DNA from: an uncultured Apibacter sp.
Lineage (GTDB): Bacteria; Bacteroidota; Bacteroidia; Flavobacteriales; Weeksellaceae
Direction: 5' to 3'
DNA length: 54,748 nt
NCBI GenBank assembly: GCA_945280365.1
Contig: CALYQD010000016.1
Span: forward strand, 1 to 54,748
The notes beneath the pieces were generated by a model. It was not told the DNA's origin. It did no database searches and was given only the letters and a program-made list of their open reading frames with translations. Made by a program: the position numbers and the translations under genes. How positions within the stretch are numbered: position 1 is the first letter of the stretch; each line of letters opens with the position of its first letter. Positions 1 to 9,100 of this stretch are shown piece after piece.

Positions 1-120
1 AATCATATTTCAGCTATCTTTATAAGATGTAAAATAAATGAATATCAATAGAATAACCCATAACACAAAGGAATATAAAACAACAAAAAAGGAATAAATT
101 ATTTTTAGTTAGTTATTTTA

Positions 121-128
121 TACCTTTG
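121..128 (+). promoter_or_regulatory. Bacteroidota -7 box (TACCTTTG) for the first XRE gene
   Basis: The octamer matches TAnnTTTG and lies 24 bases before the ATG at 153. About 60 bases around it are nearly the same as the region before the second XRE gene at 4886, so promoter and gene were duplicated together. Two TTATTTT direct repeats 15 bases apart lie just upstream and could be an operator; that part is inference. Confidence 0.6.
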
Positions 129-152
129 TAAATAAGAAAAAATTATAAAAAA

Positions 153-551
153 ATGAATACAGATATAGCGCCTAAAAAAGTACATCAGGGAAGGAATATA
201 AAAAGACTTCGTGAAATGCTAGGAATTAAACAGGAATCTTTAGCTACTGAATTAAATATTACCCAAGCAGGGGTGTCTAAACTGGAAAGCAAAGAAGAAA
301 TAGAAGAAGAAACATTAAAAAAAGTAGCTGAATTTTTAAAATTACCTGTAGAAGCTATCAAAAATATGGCAGAAGATGCTACACACAGTTTTATTAATAC
401 TTTTAACAATAATGACAATGCTATTTACAACTTTCAGCATTACACTTTCAATCCAATAGATAAAATAATAGAGCTTTATACAGAGAAAGAGGCTCTTTAT
501 GAACGGATGTTAAAAGAGAAAGATGAGTTATTGGCAAAGTTTATTAAATAG
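153..551 (+). CDS. XRE-family helix-turn-helix regulator (paralog 1)
   Basis: A 132-residue DNA-binding protein. Residues about 12-68 form a Cro/CI-type HTH domain: basic first helix (GRNIKRLREMLGIKQ), turn (LATELNITQAGVSKLE) and the usual TLKKVAEFLKLPVEAIK end. The C-terminal 30 residues (IDKIIELYTEKEALYERM and onward) are charged and probably coiled-coil, a common tail in flavobacterial XRE proteins that may mediate dimerisation. It is a close paralog of the 4886-5293 gene. The most divergent part is the linker after the HTH (residues about 70-100). The target is unknown. The duplicated promoter hints at autoregulation or cross-regulation of both copies. No partner gene such as a toxin lies beside it. 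Confidence 0.85.
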   Translation: MNTDIAPKKVHQGRNIKRLREMLGIKQESLATELNITQAGVSKLESKEEIEEETLKKVAEFLKLPVEAIKNMAEDATHSFINTFNNNDNAIYNFQHYTFNPIDKIIELYTEKEALYERMLKEKDELLAKFIK

Positions 552-610
552 AATTTCGTTTTTAAACAATATTTAAACTCTGTTAAAAAAAGTTATTACT
601 TAAAATGAAT

Positions 611-641
611 ACGTCTTTTGAAATATTAAAGACGTTTTTTT
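611..641 (+). terminator. Intrinsic terminator after the first XRE gene
   Basis: Perfect 8-bp stem ACGTCTTT / AAAGACGT (611-618 and 628-635) followed by a run of T. It lies 60 bases after the stop at 551. Confidence 0.8.
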
Positions 642-800
642 GTACTCATAAATTAAGTACATAATAAAAAGAAAGCTGAATAATAAAAATTTTCAGCATA
701 AGTTGAGGTAGTAAAACACTGGTTAACGACTGATAAAAATTTCTGAATTAAAATACTTTATCAAAATTTTTCGTTATTTTTTCCGCATTTATAAAATAAC

Positions 801-841
801 AAAAGGCTTAAATATTTAATTATAAATTATTTAAGCCTTTT
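801..841 (-). terminator. Hairpin terminator of tRNA-Arg(CCT)
   Basis: A 13-bp inverted repeat, AAAAGGCTTAAAT / ATTTAAGCCTTTT (801-813 and 829-841), lies immediately 3' of the tRNA on the minus strand. Confidence 0.7.
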
Positions 842-847
842 AAATTG

Positions 848-919
848 TAGCCCCAGCGAGGATCGAACTCACATCTAAAGTTTAGGAAACTTTTGTTCTA
901 TCCATTGAACTATGAGGCC
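848..919 (-). tRNA. tRNA-Arg (anticodon CCT)
   Basis: On the minus strand the sequence folds as a full cloverleaf. Acceptor GGCCTCA pairs with TGGGGCT (one G-U at each end). The D stem is GTTC/GAAC. The anticodon stem AAAGT/ACTTT closes the loop TTCCTAA, giving anticodon CCT for AGG codons. The T arm is GTGAG-TTCGATC-CTCGC, and the discriminator is A. The 3' CCA is not encoded. A TACTTTTG promoter octamer lies upstream at 939-946 and a hairpin terminator follows directly. Confidence 0.93.
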
Positions 920-1004
920 AATTTTTAAAATTTATTTGCAAAAGTATGAAAAACTAAGGAAATTTTGAACTATAAATTTATTCCAGAATTGTATAACACC
1001 CTCC

Positions 1005-1026
1005 TAAGTTATTCAACTTACATTTG
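1005..1026 (+). promoter_or_regulatory. copA promoter with overlapping palindrome
   Basis: TACATTTG (1019-1026) fits the -7 consensus, 47 bases before the ATG. The hyphenated palindrome TAAGTT-ATTC-AACTTA (1005-1020) sits in the spacer and touches the -7 box, where a metal-responsive regulator could bind. No regulator gene is adjacent, so operator function is inference. Confidence 0.5.
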
Positions 1027-1073
1027 TATAGGTAAATAGATGATAAATTTTATTATTATATATAAGCAAAATT

Positions 1074-3509
1074 ATGAATTCTTCTACAAAAAATAAAAGT
1101 ATATATTACATTCCTTTAGAAAATTTAACTAAAAAATCTGATCTATCTAAAATTGAAAATGTTTTAGATTCAATCAAAGAAATTGATTCTTATAACTTGG
1201 AATTAAATTCGCAAAAAATCAAGTTATCTAGTAAATATCCAGATGTAGCAATCTCTAAGGCTGTGTCTGATCTTACAGAGCTAGGTTACAAATTTCCTAT
1301 TGTTAAAAATAATTTTCCGCTCATGAACATGAGTTGTGCTTCTTGTGCCAATAGCAGCCAAAACATTTTAAAAATGCAGCCGGGAGTTTTATCGGCTAAT
1401 GTAAACTTTGCAAATGAAACAGCATATATTGAATATATTCCTTCTCTAATAACTCCGCAAAGTTTGAAAGAATCTTTGAATGAAGCGGGATATAATCTTA
1501 TTATCGACCAAAATGAAGATTCTCAAAATTCGGTAGAAGCCATACAAAAAAGTCATTATGAGTCGCTAAAAAAGAAAACTATTGGAGCAATGATTTTTTC
1601 TATTCCTTTACTAATTATAGGAATGATTCCTTCACTAATGTATAAATCTTGGTCAAATTATATTATGTGGTTATTAGCAACTCCAGTTGTTTTTATATTT
1701 GGAAAACAATTTTTTAAAGGTGCTTATAATCAAGCTAAACATCATACTGCTAATATGGATACTTTGGTTGCAGTAAGTACAGGAACGGCCTATATTTTTA
1801 GTATTTTTAATACTTTATTTCCTTCTTTTTGGTTAAGTCACGGATTAAAGCCTCATGTCTATTTTGAAGCTTCAGCAGTGGTCATAACTTTTGTTTTATT
1901 AGGTAAAATATTAGAGGAAAAAGCCAAAGGTAATACGTCTTCGGCTATTAAAAAATTAATGGGGCTACAACCTAAAACCGTGGTTATAATTAATGGCACT
2001 AATCAAGAAGAAATTCCCATTAAATCTGTTACTCCCGGAATGATAATTTTGGTTAAGCCCGGAGAAAAAATTGCCGTAGACGGAACGGTTATTTCGGGAA
2101 ATTCCTTTGTCGATGAAAGTATGATCAGCGGAGAACCAATACCTGTTGAAAAAGAAAAAGGTGCTAATGTATATGCCGGAACCATTAACCAAAAGGGAAG
2201 CTTTCAATTTTGCGCCGATAAGGTTGGAAAAGACACCCTTTTATCTCAAATTATAACTACAGTACAAGAAGCTCAAGGAAGTAAAGCTCCCGTTCAGAAA
2301 TTGGTAGATAAAATAGCCGGTATATTTGTACCTGCTGTCTTTATTATTGCTGTATTTTCTTTTTTACTATGGATACTTTTTGGAGGAAATCAAGGATTTA
2401 TTTTTGGATTTCAAAGTTTTGTTACAGTATTAGTTATAGCTTGTCCGTGTGCTTTAGGATTAGCTACTCCTACAGCTATAATGGTAGGTATCGGTAAAGG
2501 CGCAGAAAAAGGTATTCTAATAAAAGATGCAGAAAGTCTTGAAGTTACTAAAAATATCACTTCCGTGGTATTGGATAAAACGGGTACGATAACAGAGGGA
2601 AAACCTCTTGTAGAAGAGATTAAATGGTTTTCATCTGATTATGAAGAGAAGAAACAATTATTATATAGCATTGAAAGATCTTCTGAGCATCCTTTAGCGG
2701 GTGCAATTATACATTTTTTTGATAAAGAAAATATTCCTTTTATATCTGATATGGAAATTCATAATTTATCAGGAAAAGGAATTATTGGCATTTATAAAAA
2801 TCAAAAGTATTTTATTGGAAATTATTCTTTATTAAAAAATAATAATATATATATATCCGATGAGGTCAAAAGTTGGATAAATACAAAACTAGAGTTATCA
2901 ACAACGGTTATACTATTTGCCGATGAAAAAAATGTACTTGCGGCAATTTCTATATCAGATAAAATCAAATCAACATCCGAAAAGGCTATTAAAGAAATAA
3001 AAAATTTAGGAATAGAAGTTCATATGCTTACCGGAGATAATAATGCGACGGCTAATTATGTTGCAAAAGATACCGGTATTAATTTTTATAAAGCAGAAGT
3101 CTCACCTCAAGATAAAATAGAATATATTAAAGAGCTTCAACGTAAATCTAAAATTGTAGCCATGGTTGGGGATGGAATAAATGATAGTGCCGCTCTAGCT
3201 CAAGCTGATGTAAGTATAGCTATGGGAAGAGGTTCTGATATTGCCATAGAAGTTGCTAAAATGACAATAATTTCCGGAGATTTACTAAAAGTACCTGAAG
3301 CAATCAAATTATCTAAGCAAACAGTAAAAACTATTAAACAAAATTTATTTTGGGCATTCATCTATAATATTATAGGTATTCCAATTGCCGCAGGAATTTT
3401 ATATCCTATTAACGGGTTTTTATTAAATCCTATGATTGCCGGTGCAGCTATGGCTTTAAGTAGCGTTAGTGTAGTAAGTAACAGCCTTCTTTTGAAATTT
3501 AGAAATTAA
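1074..3509 (+). CDS. copA: Copper-transporting P1B-type ATPase (CopA-like)
   Basis: An 811-residue heavy-metal-translocating ATPase that should export Cu(I) across the inner membrane using ATP. Visible landmarks: metal-binding motif MSCASC (residues 86-91); transmembrane metal site CPC (457-459); phosphorylation site DKTGT starting at D501; the HP of the nucleotide domain (H539-P540); GDGIND hinge at 699-704. Membrane helices precede and follow the catalytic part, and the last helix pair carries [12 protein letters not shown], typical of Cu(I)-type pumps. Residues 1-77 look like a further HMA fold without CxxC, so only one N-terminal metal domain appears functional. No chaperone or copper regulator is next to it. 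The gene stands alone between its own promoter and terminator. Confidence 0.93.
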   Translation: MNSSTKNKSIYYIPLENLTKKSDLSKIENVLDSIKEIDSYNLELNSQKIKLSSKYPDVAISKAVSDLTELGYKFPIVKNNFPLMNMSCASCANSSQNILKMQPGVLSANVNFANETAYIEYIPSLITPQSLKESLNEAGYNLIIDQNEDSQNSVEAIQKSHYESLKKKTIGAMIFSIPLLIIGMIPSLMYKSWSNYIMWLLATPVVFIFGKQFFKGAYNQAKHHTANMDTLVAVSTGTAYIFSIFNTLFPSFWLSHGLKPHVYFEASAVVITFVLLGKILEEKAKGNTSSAIKKLMGLQPKTVVIINGTNQEEIPIKSVTPGMIILVKPGEKIAVDGTVISGNSFVDESMISGEPIPVEKEKGANVYAGTINQKGSFQFCADKVGKDTLLSQIITTVQEAQGSKAPVQKLVDKIAGIFVPAVFIIAVFSFLLWILFGGNQGFIFGFQSFVTVLVIACPCALGLATPTAIMVGIGKGAEKGILIKDAESLEVTKNITSVVLDKTGTITEGKPLVEEIKWFSSDYEEKKQLLYSIERSSEHPLAGAIIHFFDKENIPFISDMEIHNLSGKGIIGIYKNQKYFIGNYSLLKNNNIYISDEVKSWINTKLELSTTVILFADEKNVLAAISISDKIKSTSEKAIKEIKNLGIEVHMLTGDNNATANYVAKDTGINFYKAEVSPQDKIEYIKELQRKSKIVAMVGDGINDSAALAQADVSIAMGRGSDIAIEVAKMTIISGDLLKVPEAIKLSKQTVKTIKQNLFWAFIYNIIGIPIAAGILYPINGFLLNPMIAGAAMALSSVSVVSNSLLLKFRN

Positions 3510-3553
3510 GTGATCAAAACCTCTTAGAAATATAAACCATTAATTAATAGGTA

Positions 3554-3580
3554 TAAACCTAATATGGGGTTTAGAATTTT
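3554..3580 (+). terminator. Probable intrinsic terminator of copA
   Basis: Short stem TAAACC / GGTTTA (3554-3559 and 3568-3573) followed by a T-rich run, 45 bases after the copA stop. The stem is modest. Confidence 0.5.
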
Positions 3581-3608
3581 TTAGACGATCTAAAGATAAA
3601 TAGTAAAC

Positions 3609-3632
3609 AAAAAGCCTCCTATAAAAGGAGGC
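3609..3632 (-). terminator. Intrinsic terminator of the 32-codon gene
   Basis: Perfect GC-rich stem GCCTCCT / AGGAGGC (3614-3620 and 3626-3632). The T tract lies on the minus strand (AAAAA on the plus strand at 3609-3613), so it ends leftward transcription. The only leftward reading frame found upstream is the small ORF at 3678-3776. Confidence 0.85.
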
Positions 3633-3677
3633 TATAATACAAAACTCAAAAAATAAAATTAATCTACATATATTCTA

Positions 3678-3776
3678 TTATTTAATTAATATAGCGATGC
3701 TTATATATACTGCACAAATCATTGCTATAAAATAAATTAATGTGAGTAATGAAATAGAAAGTCTAACATGCTTCAT
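3678..3776 (-). CDS. Putative 32-residue single-pass membrane protein
   Basis: This small frame starts at ATG 3776 and ends with TAA at 3678. The peptide begins MKHVRLSISLL and continues as one uninterrupted hydrophobic stretch (about residues 7-31) ending in a lysine, as expected of a single-span protein with a short basic N-terminus. Support for a real gene comes from context: a TATATTTG promoter box 76 bases upstream and a GC-rich intrinsic terminator 46 bases downstream, both in the same orientation, in otherwise featureless DNA. I do not recognise the family. It could be a small subunit of a membrane complex, a type I toxin-like peptide, or a non-coding RNA with a fortuitous frame. Confidence 0.5.
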   Translation of the reverse strand: MKHVRLSISLLTLIYFIAMICAVYISIAILIK

Positions 3777-3851
3777 AAAGTTTAGTGTTTTAAGGTTAAA
3801 CTAATGTATATGATGTAACAATTAAATGAAATATTTAATATTTTAATACTA

Positions 3852-3859
3852 CAAATATA
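3852..3859 (-). promoter_or_regulatory. -7 box (TATATTTG) for the small membrane ORF
   Basis: On the minus strand the octamer exactly fits TAnnTTTG. It lies 75 bases upstream of the ATG at 3776. A clear -33 element is not visible in the very AT-rich upstream DNA. Confidence 0.45.
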
Positions 3860-4552
3860 TGACATTATTTTATTTATATAAATATAATATTTGTCATATA
3901 TAAATATTATAAAATAATACTTTATAATTTATAAAAAAACAATCAATATACCACATAGATTCAATATTACTATTGAAACAAATGATCTATATAAATGCTA
4001 ATAAGAAAAAGAATAATTTTAAACAAAAATTATTTATAAGAAGTTTAAAATCTATATTTATTATTTTATATGCTACTTTATTTTATGAATTAATTTATAT
4101 AGTAATTATTTGACTATTAATTACTAAAAGAGCTAATTAAGATTCAATTATAAAATTATTAACTAATTTTTAAAAAAAAATTGAAGTTTTTTACTATTAT
4201 TAAAATAGTATAATAATATTTTTTTATATTATAATAAAAATAATTATTCAGAAATAACATAAATTATAAAAATAAATATATACATTATTTATAACTATTT
4301 GTTTTATAAAAAAATTATTTCAAATAGTAAAATCTTATATTTTTATGGAATTCCGTAATAAATCTTTTTGAAATATTTATAATTTCATGTTCACAAAATA
4401 TAAAGTACCATTTTTATTTGAATTAATTACTAAAATCTATTTCGTTAAAAATTAATTTATATTTATTAGTAAGTAAAGTATTAATTTAATACTTAATCTA
4501 ACTTAGTGAATGAAAGGTCTTGTTGAATACCTGATATGTCTTTAAAATTAGT
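3860..4552. other. Intergenic, extremely AT-rich
   Basis: Almost entirely A/T runs with stops in every frame. The only structure noticed is a 7-bp inverted repeat AAGTATT / AATACTT at 4476-4494, shortly before the orphan terminator at 4553. I see no convincing gene. Confidence 0.5.
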
Positions 4553-4578
4553 CCTGAGTGAAAACTCAGGATTTTTAT
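4553..4578 (+). terminator. Orphan intrinsic terminator
   Basis: Perfect stem CCTGAGT / ACTCAGG (4553-4559 and 4564-4570) with a GAAA tetraloop and a following ATTTTTATT tail. No plus-strand gene precedes it within 1 kb except an 11-codon frame starting with ATG at 4511 (MKGLVEYLICL). It may mark a small RNA, a micropeptide or the end of a lost gene. Confidence 0.65.
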
Positions 4579-4857
4579 TAAAATTGAATTAAAAAATAAA
4601 ATTCTTTTATCATGTTCTATAATTTCGAGGTTTACAATTTCTGTAACTAAAGCAGTTTACAATACTCCTATAATAAATTTTTTTGTATATCCCAAATATT
4701 CATAATCTTTTACTAGATATAATATATTTATAGTTGTTTCTTCATTCATTTCGAATACATTTTTTGTAAAGAAAATGTACAGCCATATAATAATTCATAA
4801 CTTTGGTTAAAATAAGATAACCGAAAAAGAATAAGTTATTTTTAGCGGATTATTTTA

Positions 4858-4865
4858 TATTTTTG
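4858..4865 (+). promoter_or_regulatory. -7 box (TATTTTTG) for the second XRE gene
   Basis: Matches TAnnTTTG, 20 bases before the ATG at 4886. The surrounding 60 bases are a duplicate of the region before 153, with only scattered substitutions. Confidence 0.6.
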
Positions 4866-4885
4866 TAGATAAGAAAATAAGAAAT

Positions 4886-5293
4886 ATGAATATAGATACA
4901 GCACCCAAGAAAGTACATCACGGAAGAAACATAAAAAGACTTTGTGAAATGTTAGGAATTAAACAAGATTCTTTAGCAATTGAACTAAATATAACACAAG
5001 CTGCTGTATCAAAACTAGAGAATAAGGAAGAAATTGAAGAAGATACTTTAGAAAAAATAGCTAAGTTTTTAAAATTGCCAGTAGATGCTATCAAGAATTT
5101 TAATGATGAAACTACTGTTAGTTTTATATCTAATACTTTTAACAATACTCATGGTTTTATGTACTCAACTTATACCGACTGTACATTTAATCCTATTGAA
5201 AAAATTATAGAACTCTATAATGAAAAACAAGAGTTATACGAAAGAATGCTAAAAGAAAAAGATGAATTATTAGAAAAGTTGTTGAAGAAATAA
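4886..5293 (+). CDS. XRE-family helix-turn-helix regulator (paralog 2)
   Basis: A 135-residue paralog of the 153-551 gene. The first 67 residues differ at only a few positions (for example GRNIKRLCEMLGIKQDSLA in place of GRNIKRLREMLGIKQESLA). The linker is more divergent and slightly longer, and the charged C-terminal helix (IEKIIELYNEKQELYERMLK) is kept. The HTH occupies about residues 12-68. The recognition region differs by one residue (ITQAAVSKLE against ITQAGVSKLE), so the two proteins probably bind the same or very similar sites. The gene stands alone, with about 300 bases of decayed-looking DNA downstream. Function is inferred only at the family level. Confidence 0.85.
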   Translation: MNIDTAPKKVHHGRNIKRLCEMLGIKQDSLAIELNITQAAVSKLENKEEIEEDTLEKIAKFLKLPVDAIKNFNDETTVSFISNTFNNTHGFMYSTYTDCTFNPIEKIIELYNEKQELYERMLKEKDELLEKLLKK

Positions 5294-5597
5294 AATTATT
5301 TTTATCTAAGATCTTAAATTTTATATTCATATACACAATACAATAGGTACTAAATCGATATTATTCTTTCTTATTTTCGTACTCTTTTATTGAAATGTTC
5401 TTTTTTACGTCTTTTTTTAAAGTGGCTATAAAACCATTTTCCTTTTGGTTTCTTTATCTAAATTTTATATTTTTTTTAGGCTTTAGTGCTTATTGAGCAT
5501 ATTTGTTTAGATTTTGTCTTTTTGCTTCTTCATATAGATAAGTATATTGTAATATTGAAGACGGGATTAGAAGAATAAAACAAATCGGCTTGTAAAA
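5294..5597. other. Intergenic region with possible decayed coding sequence
   Basis: No intact gene. On the minus strand one frame reads through fragments such as YLYEEAKRQNLNKYAQ and GFIATLKKDVKKNISIKEY, separated by stops. It lies directly downstream of the degraded repressor, which suggests one more worn gene of the same lost element. The family is not recognised. Confidence 0.3.
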
Positions 5598-5801
5598 TTA
5601 TTTGACTAATTTTAAAATACTCACTTTACTCGCCAAAAGCCAGTCAGTATTAAGTTCATAAATTCTTTCAATTTTATCAGACTGTATTAATTTTCTCATC
5701 GATGATACATAAGCGTTTGATACACCAATGGTTCTACCAAATTCACTTTTCGATATTTTTTAATATTGTAGGTATTCTTTAGGCCTATCTTTTACAGTCA
5801 T
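5598..5801 (-). pseudogene. Phage-type HTH repressor, inactivated by an in-frame stop
   Basis: On the minus strand, ATG at 5801 opens a frame reading MTVKDRPKEYLQY, then TAA at codon 14, then continues in the same frame KISKSEFGRTIGVSNAYVSS, an M-R-K-L-I-Q segment, SDKIERIYELNTDWLLASK and a short tail to the stop at 5598. This is the well-known Bacteroidota small prophage repressor layout: N-terminal MTVKDR-type start, HTH, and a NTDWLL motif after the last helix. The usual residues around E-L-[YPE]-L-N appear shortened by an internal deletion. It lies beside an integrase remnant and a tRNA gene, which marks it as debris of an integrated element. Confidence 0.75.
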
Positions 5802-5964
5802 ATAAAAATTGTTTAAAAAAAATTTTTTCTTAAATGCTGTAGGGTCGTTGAATTTGCATTGAATATACCAATCTTGATTAAGTTTTTCCTTTTTGAAGTT
5901 TTCCGGTTTTTGAGCTTACCCAAATTTCAGGGTATGAGTACTTGAATTTTGTTTTCTTTGTCAT
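5802..5964 (-). pseudogene. Remnant of tyrosine-recombinase N-terminus (frameshifted)
   Basis: From ATG at 5964 on the minus strand the frame reads MTKKTKFKYSYPEIWVSSKT, then GKLQKGKT before a stop. A shifted frame carries on with LNQDWYIQCKFNDPTAFKKK. The pattern of a short basic start, a Y-P-E-I segment and DWYI-x-C/F-x-F-x-D-P is what I would expect of the Arm-DNA-binding N-terminus of Bacteroidota phage and conjugative-element integrases. The core-binding and catalytic domains (R-H-R-Y) are absent. The assignment is by pattern memory on a short fragment, so it is moderate. Confidence 0.5.
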
Positions 5965-5965
5965 A

Positions 5966-6003
5966 GTAATTACATTGCTGTTTACATTATTGTTTGTAAT
6001 TAC
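5966..6003. promoter_or_regulatory. Pair of GTAATTAC palindromes upstream of the element remnant
   Basis: Two copies of the 8-bp palindrome GTAATTAC (5966-5973 and 5996-6003), 30 bp apart, lie just upstream of the decayed integrase frame. A spacing close to three helical turns is typical of operator pairs. They may be fossil repressor sites. Confidence 0.35.
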
Positions 6004-6017
6004 ATGCTCGATATTTA

Positions 6018-6058
6018 ATAAAAAAAGCTATAAACCTTTCCTAAAAGGTTTATAGCTT
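6018..6058 (-). terminator. Terminator of tRNA-Arg(TCG)
   Basis: A 15-bp perfect stem, AAGCTATAAACCTTT / AAAGGTTTATAGCTT (6025-6039 and 6044-6058), with a 4-base loop and a T tract on the minus strand, directly 3' of the tRNA. Confidence 0.85.
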
Positions 6059-6060
6059 AG

Positions 6061-6134
6061 TGACCACGGAGGGATTCGAACCCCCAACCCTCAGAGCCGA
6101 AATCTGATATTCTATCCAGTTGAACTACGTAGCC
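6061..6134 (-). tRNA. tRNA-Arg (anticodon TCG)
   Basis: Minus-strand cloverleaf. Acceptor GGCTACG pairs with CGTGGTC, the D stem is GTTC/GAAT, and anticodon stem TCAGA/TCTGA encloses loop TTTCGGC (anticodon TCG, reading CGA). The T arm is GGGGG-TTCGAAT-CCCTC and the discriminator is A. CCA is not encoded. The 3' end faces the integrase and repressor remnants, the usual arrangement for an element that used a tRNA as attachment site. Confidence 0.93.
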
Positions 6135-6165
6135 CTGCAAATATTTTTGCAATTATACTAATAAT

Positions 6166-9100
6166 TTATTCTAACTTCATCATAATATTTGAAATTTCTT
6201 CAGCTTTTTCTTTTTCATACATAGAATCAATGGGATGAAGCACTTGTAATATTTGTCCGTATGAATACATTAGATTTTGTAAGGATAATTTTTGATCTTT
6301 AGCATTATTTTTTCCTAGCATTTCAAATATTTTTAATCTTTTATCTAAAGGTTTTAAAGATTCTCTTATATAGGCTAAAGCTTTATCTTTTTGATTTAAT
6401 TCTAAATACGTATTGACAATATTATCTACAATTAATGTATAGTAGCTAGATAATTTATTCATATCATCACTAGCAAATACTTGATCATGTGGAGATAAAG
6501 AAAGATAATAATTTAATTCTTTAGCAATTTGATCTTTATATGCATTTGCTAACTTCAACCCTTCATTCTCTTTACCTATAAGGAAATAACCGGAAATGAT
6601 TGAATTATAGGAAGGCGTAGCCGGATACATGTTTAAAGGTATTTCTTTATTAACTAATTCCAAAATATCATTGGCTCGTTTTTTATCACCACTTTTTGCT
6701 AAAGCTATAGCGGCTCTTCCGCAAGACATTCTATAATTTAAAACATTACTTCTACATGTTTCATCGAAATAAGCTTTAGGATCTTTTAAATTACCGAATT
6801 TATAGTTCATTACTAACTGATATAGAGTATTTGGATTTATCCTACCTTGTTCTCCTGAACTATTTTCCGGAGTATAAATAGGTACTAGCTTTGAAACCAC
6901 CCCTTGATATTCCAAATAATTTTGCGCAAACATGATATTGGATTGTGAATAAGTTCCTCCAGAACTAAAATAAATAGATCGATCCCAGTTATAGTTTGCT
7001 AATAAATCTAGCATGGCTAAACCATCTTTATATAAAGCTTGTTTATTTATCTTTAAAACAACAGTATTTACCATCAATGAGGAATCTTCAGGCTTTACAA
7101 TTCCATATTTCAATGCATTATCTTTGTTTACAGGCAAGCAAATCTTATTTACAGGAATAAATCCAACATCCGTATCTCTATAATCTCTTTCTGTAAAATA
7201 TGTATATAATTCTTTTATAGCCGCCTGATCTTTTTTATTCTTAAGGAAATTAATAGCTTCTTTTGCAGTTAAGCTGTCTTTAACGGCAAATTTCTTAAAT
7301 TCTGCAATATTGGGAGGTATACTATCAGCCGGAATATTATCAAAAATTTGCTTCCAAAAATCTCGACTTAATAAAATTACTTGATCATTAACTCCGTCTC
7401 TATATTCTTCATGGTTTAATGAAGAAGGGATACCCGGTGCTTTATAGGTTCTTCTCTGAACTTGATCAATGTACCAAGCAGTTCCCAACAAAGTAAAGTT
7501 TACTACTTTTGCATCTGATCTGAATTCTTCCGTTTCTTGTAATGCCCACAGAGGATACGTATCATTATCTCCATATACAAAAAGTATAGGATTATTGTTA
7601 TCTAAACCTTGTAAATAACTTTTAGAGAAGTCATATGCTGTATATCTTCTACTTCTGTCATGATCATCCCAATTTTGAAAACCTACTAAAACTGGCACTC
7701 CTAAAGTAATTAATCCGATAATTAATCCTATTTGTTTTTGCTTAATTTTATTTAACAAATACATAATTGCAGTTACTCCCATACCTATCCATATCGCAAA
7801 TGTGTAAAAAGAAGTTACCAAAGCATAATCTCTTTCCCTTGGTTCGAAAGCTTTAATACTGGTGTACAATATGATTCCAACACTCGCCAGCAAGAATAAT
7901 GCAATTAAGGAAAAATTTCTTCCCGGATCTCTGTTTAACTGAAAGAAAAAACCTATTAATCCTAATAGTAATGGTAACATATAATATTTATTAGTTGCCT
8001 TATTTACATATGCATCTGGTAATTTACTTTGATCTCCTAATCGTAAATTATCTAGAAATTTAATTCCACTAATCCAGTTTCCTTTAGTGGATTCGTAATT
8101 TCCTTGTAAATCATTTTGACGACCTGCAAAATTCCATAAAAAATAGCGTACAAACATATACCCCATTTGGTAGGTCATCATAAAATCAAGATTTTGACCT
8201 AATGTAGGTTTTTTTACATTCAACAGCTCATTTTGTTTAGCTATTTGATAATCGCGCACGGATATTTCTCCCGAATTTTTTTTCCTAACTAATTCATCGT
8301 AAACTTTTTGAGCGTCGGGGTTCCCTATATATTTAGAATTTAAGGTAAAATTAGGATAGCCTTCCATTAATCCGTAATTATCTATGACGCTAGGATCAGG
8401 ATTATACATTCGCGGAAAAATACTAATTTGTTCCGGATTGAATTTATAATTTATTCTTCTTCCTGTTTCAATATATCGTCCTGAATTTTCATCTTTTTCA
8501 TATATAGGCCCATTATCATCTGTCCCGATGATTCCATTCGGATCTAAATATGCAGTGTAATTGGCTCCGTAAAAAACCGGCCAATCTCCGTATTGAGCTC
8601 TGTTATAATAATCTAACATACCTATGGCATTATCAGGATCATTTAAATTGATCGGGGGATTTGCCTTAGCCCTTATAGGTAAAACAATCCAACTCGAAAA
8701 ACCGATCAGCATAAAAAGAATAGATAAAATAATAGTATTTAAAGTTCTATATCTATGTTTTGAAGTATATCTCAATGCTAGATAGAAAGCTATTATTAAA
8801 ACTAAAAATGCAAATACGGAACCCGTATTAAATGGCATTTGTAGATTATTCACAAAGAAAATTTCGCATTTCCCAAAAAAAGACATGGTAAAAGGAAATA
8901 TAATTTTGAAAACAGCTAAGAATACGCCTCCAATAGCAATATTCGCTATGATAAAATTCTTCCAGGTAAAGGTATATTTTTTAACATAATAAATATAGCC
9001 TAAGGTTGGTACTACCAATATTACCATTAAGTGAATACCAACTGATAATCCGATAAGAAGCGATATTAAAATAAGCCATTTATCAGAACGAGAATCAGAT

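Noticed and set aside
670-700. GCTGAA/TTCAGC hairpin between the XRE gene and tRNA-Arg
   Set aside because: Six-bp stem with a long AT loop; could be a minor terminator but is not distinguishable from chance.
1965-2207. Minus-strand open frames inside copA
   Set aside because: Antisense shadows of a well-supported gene, without homology or promoters. The same holds for other opposite-strand frames within recQ, purA, pepD, ackA and metG.
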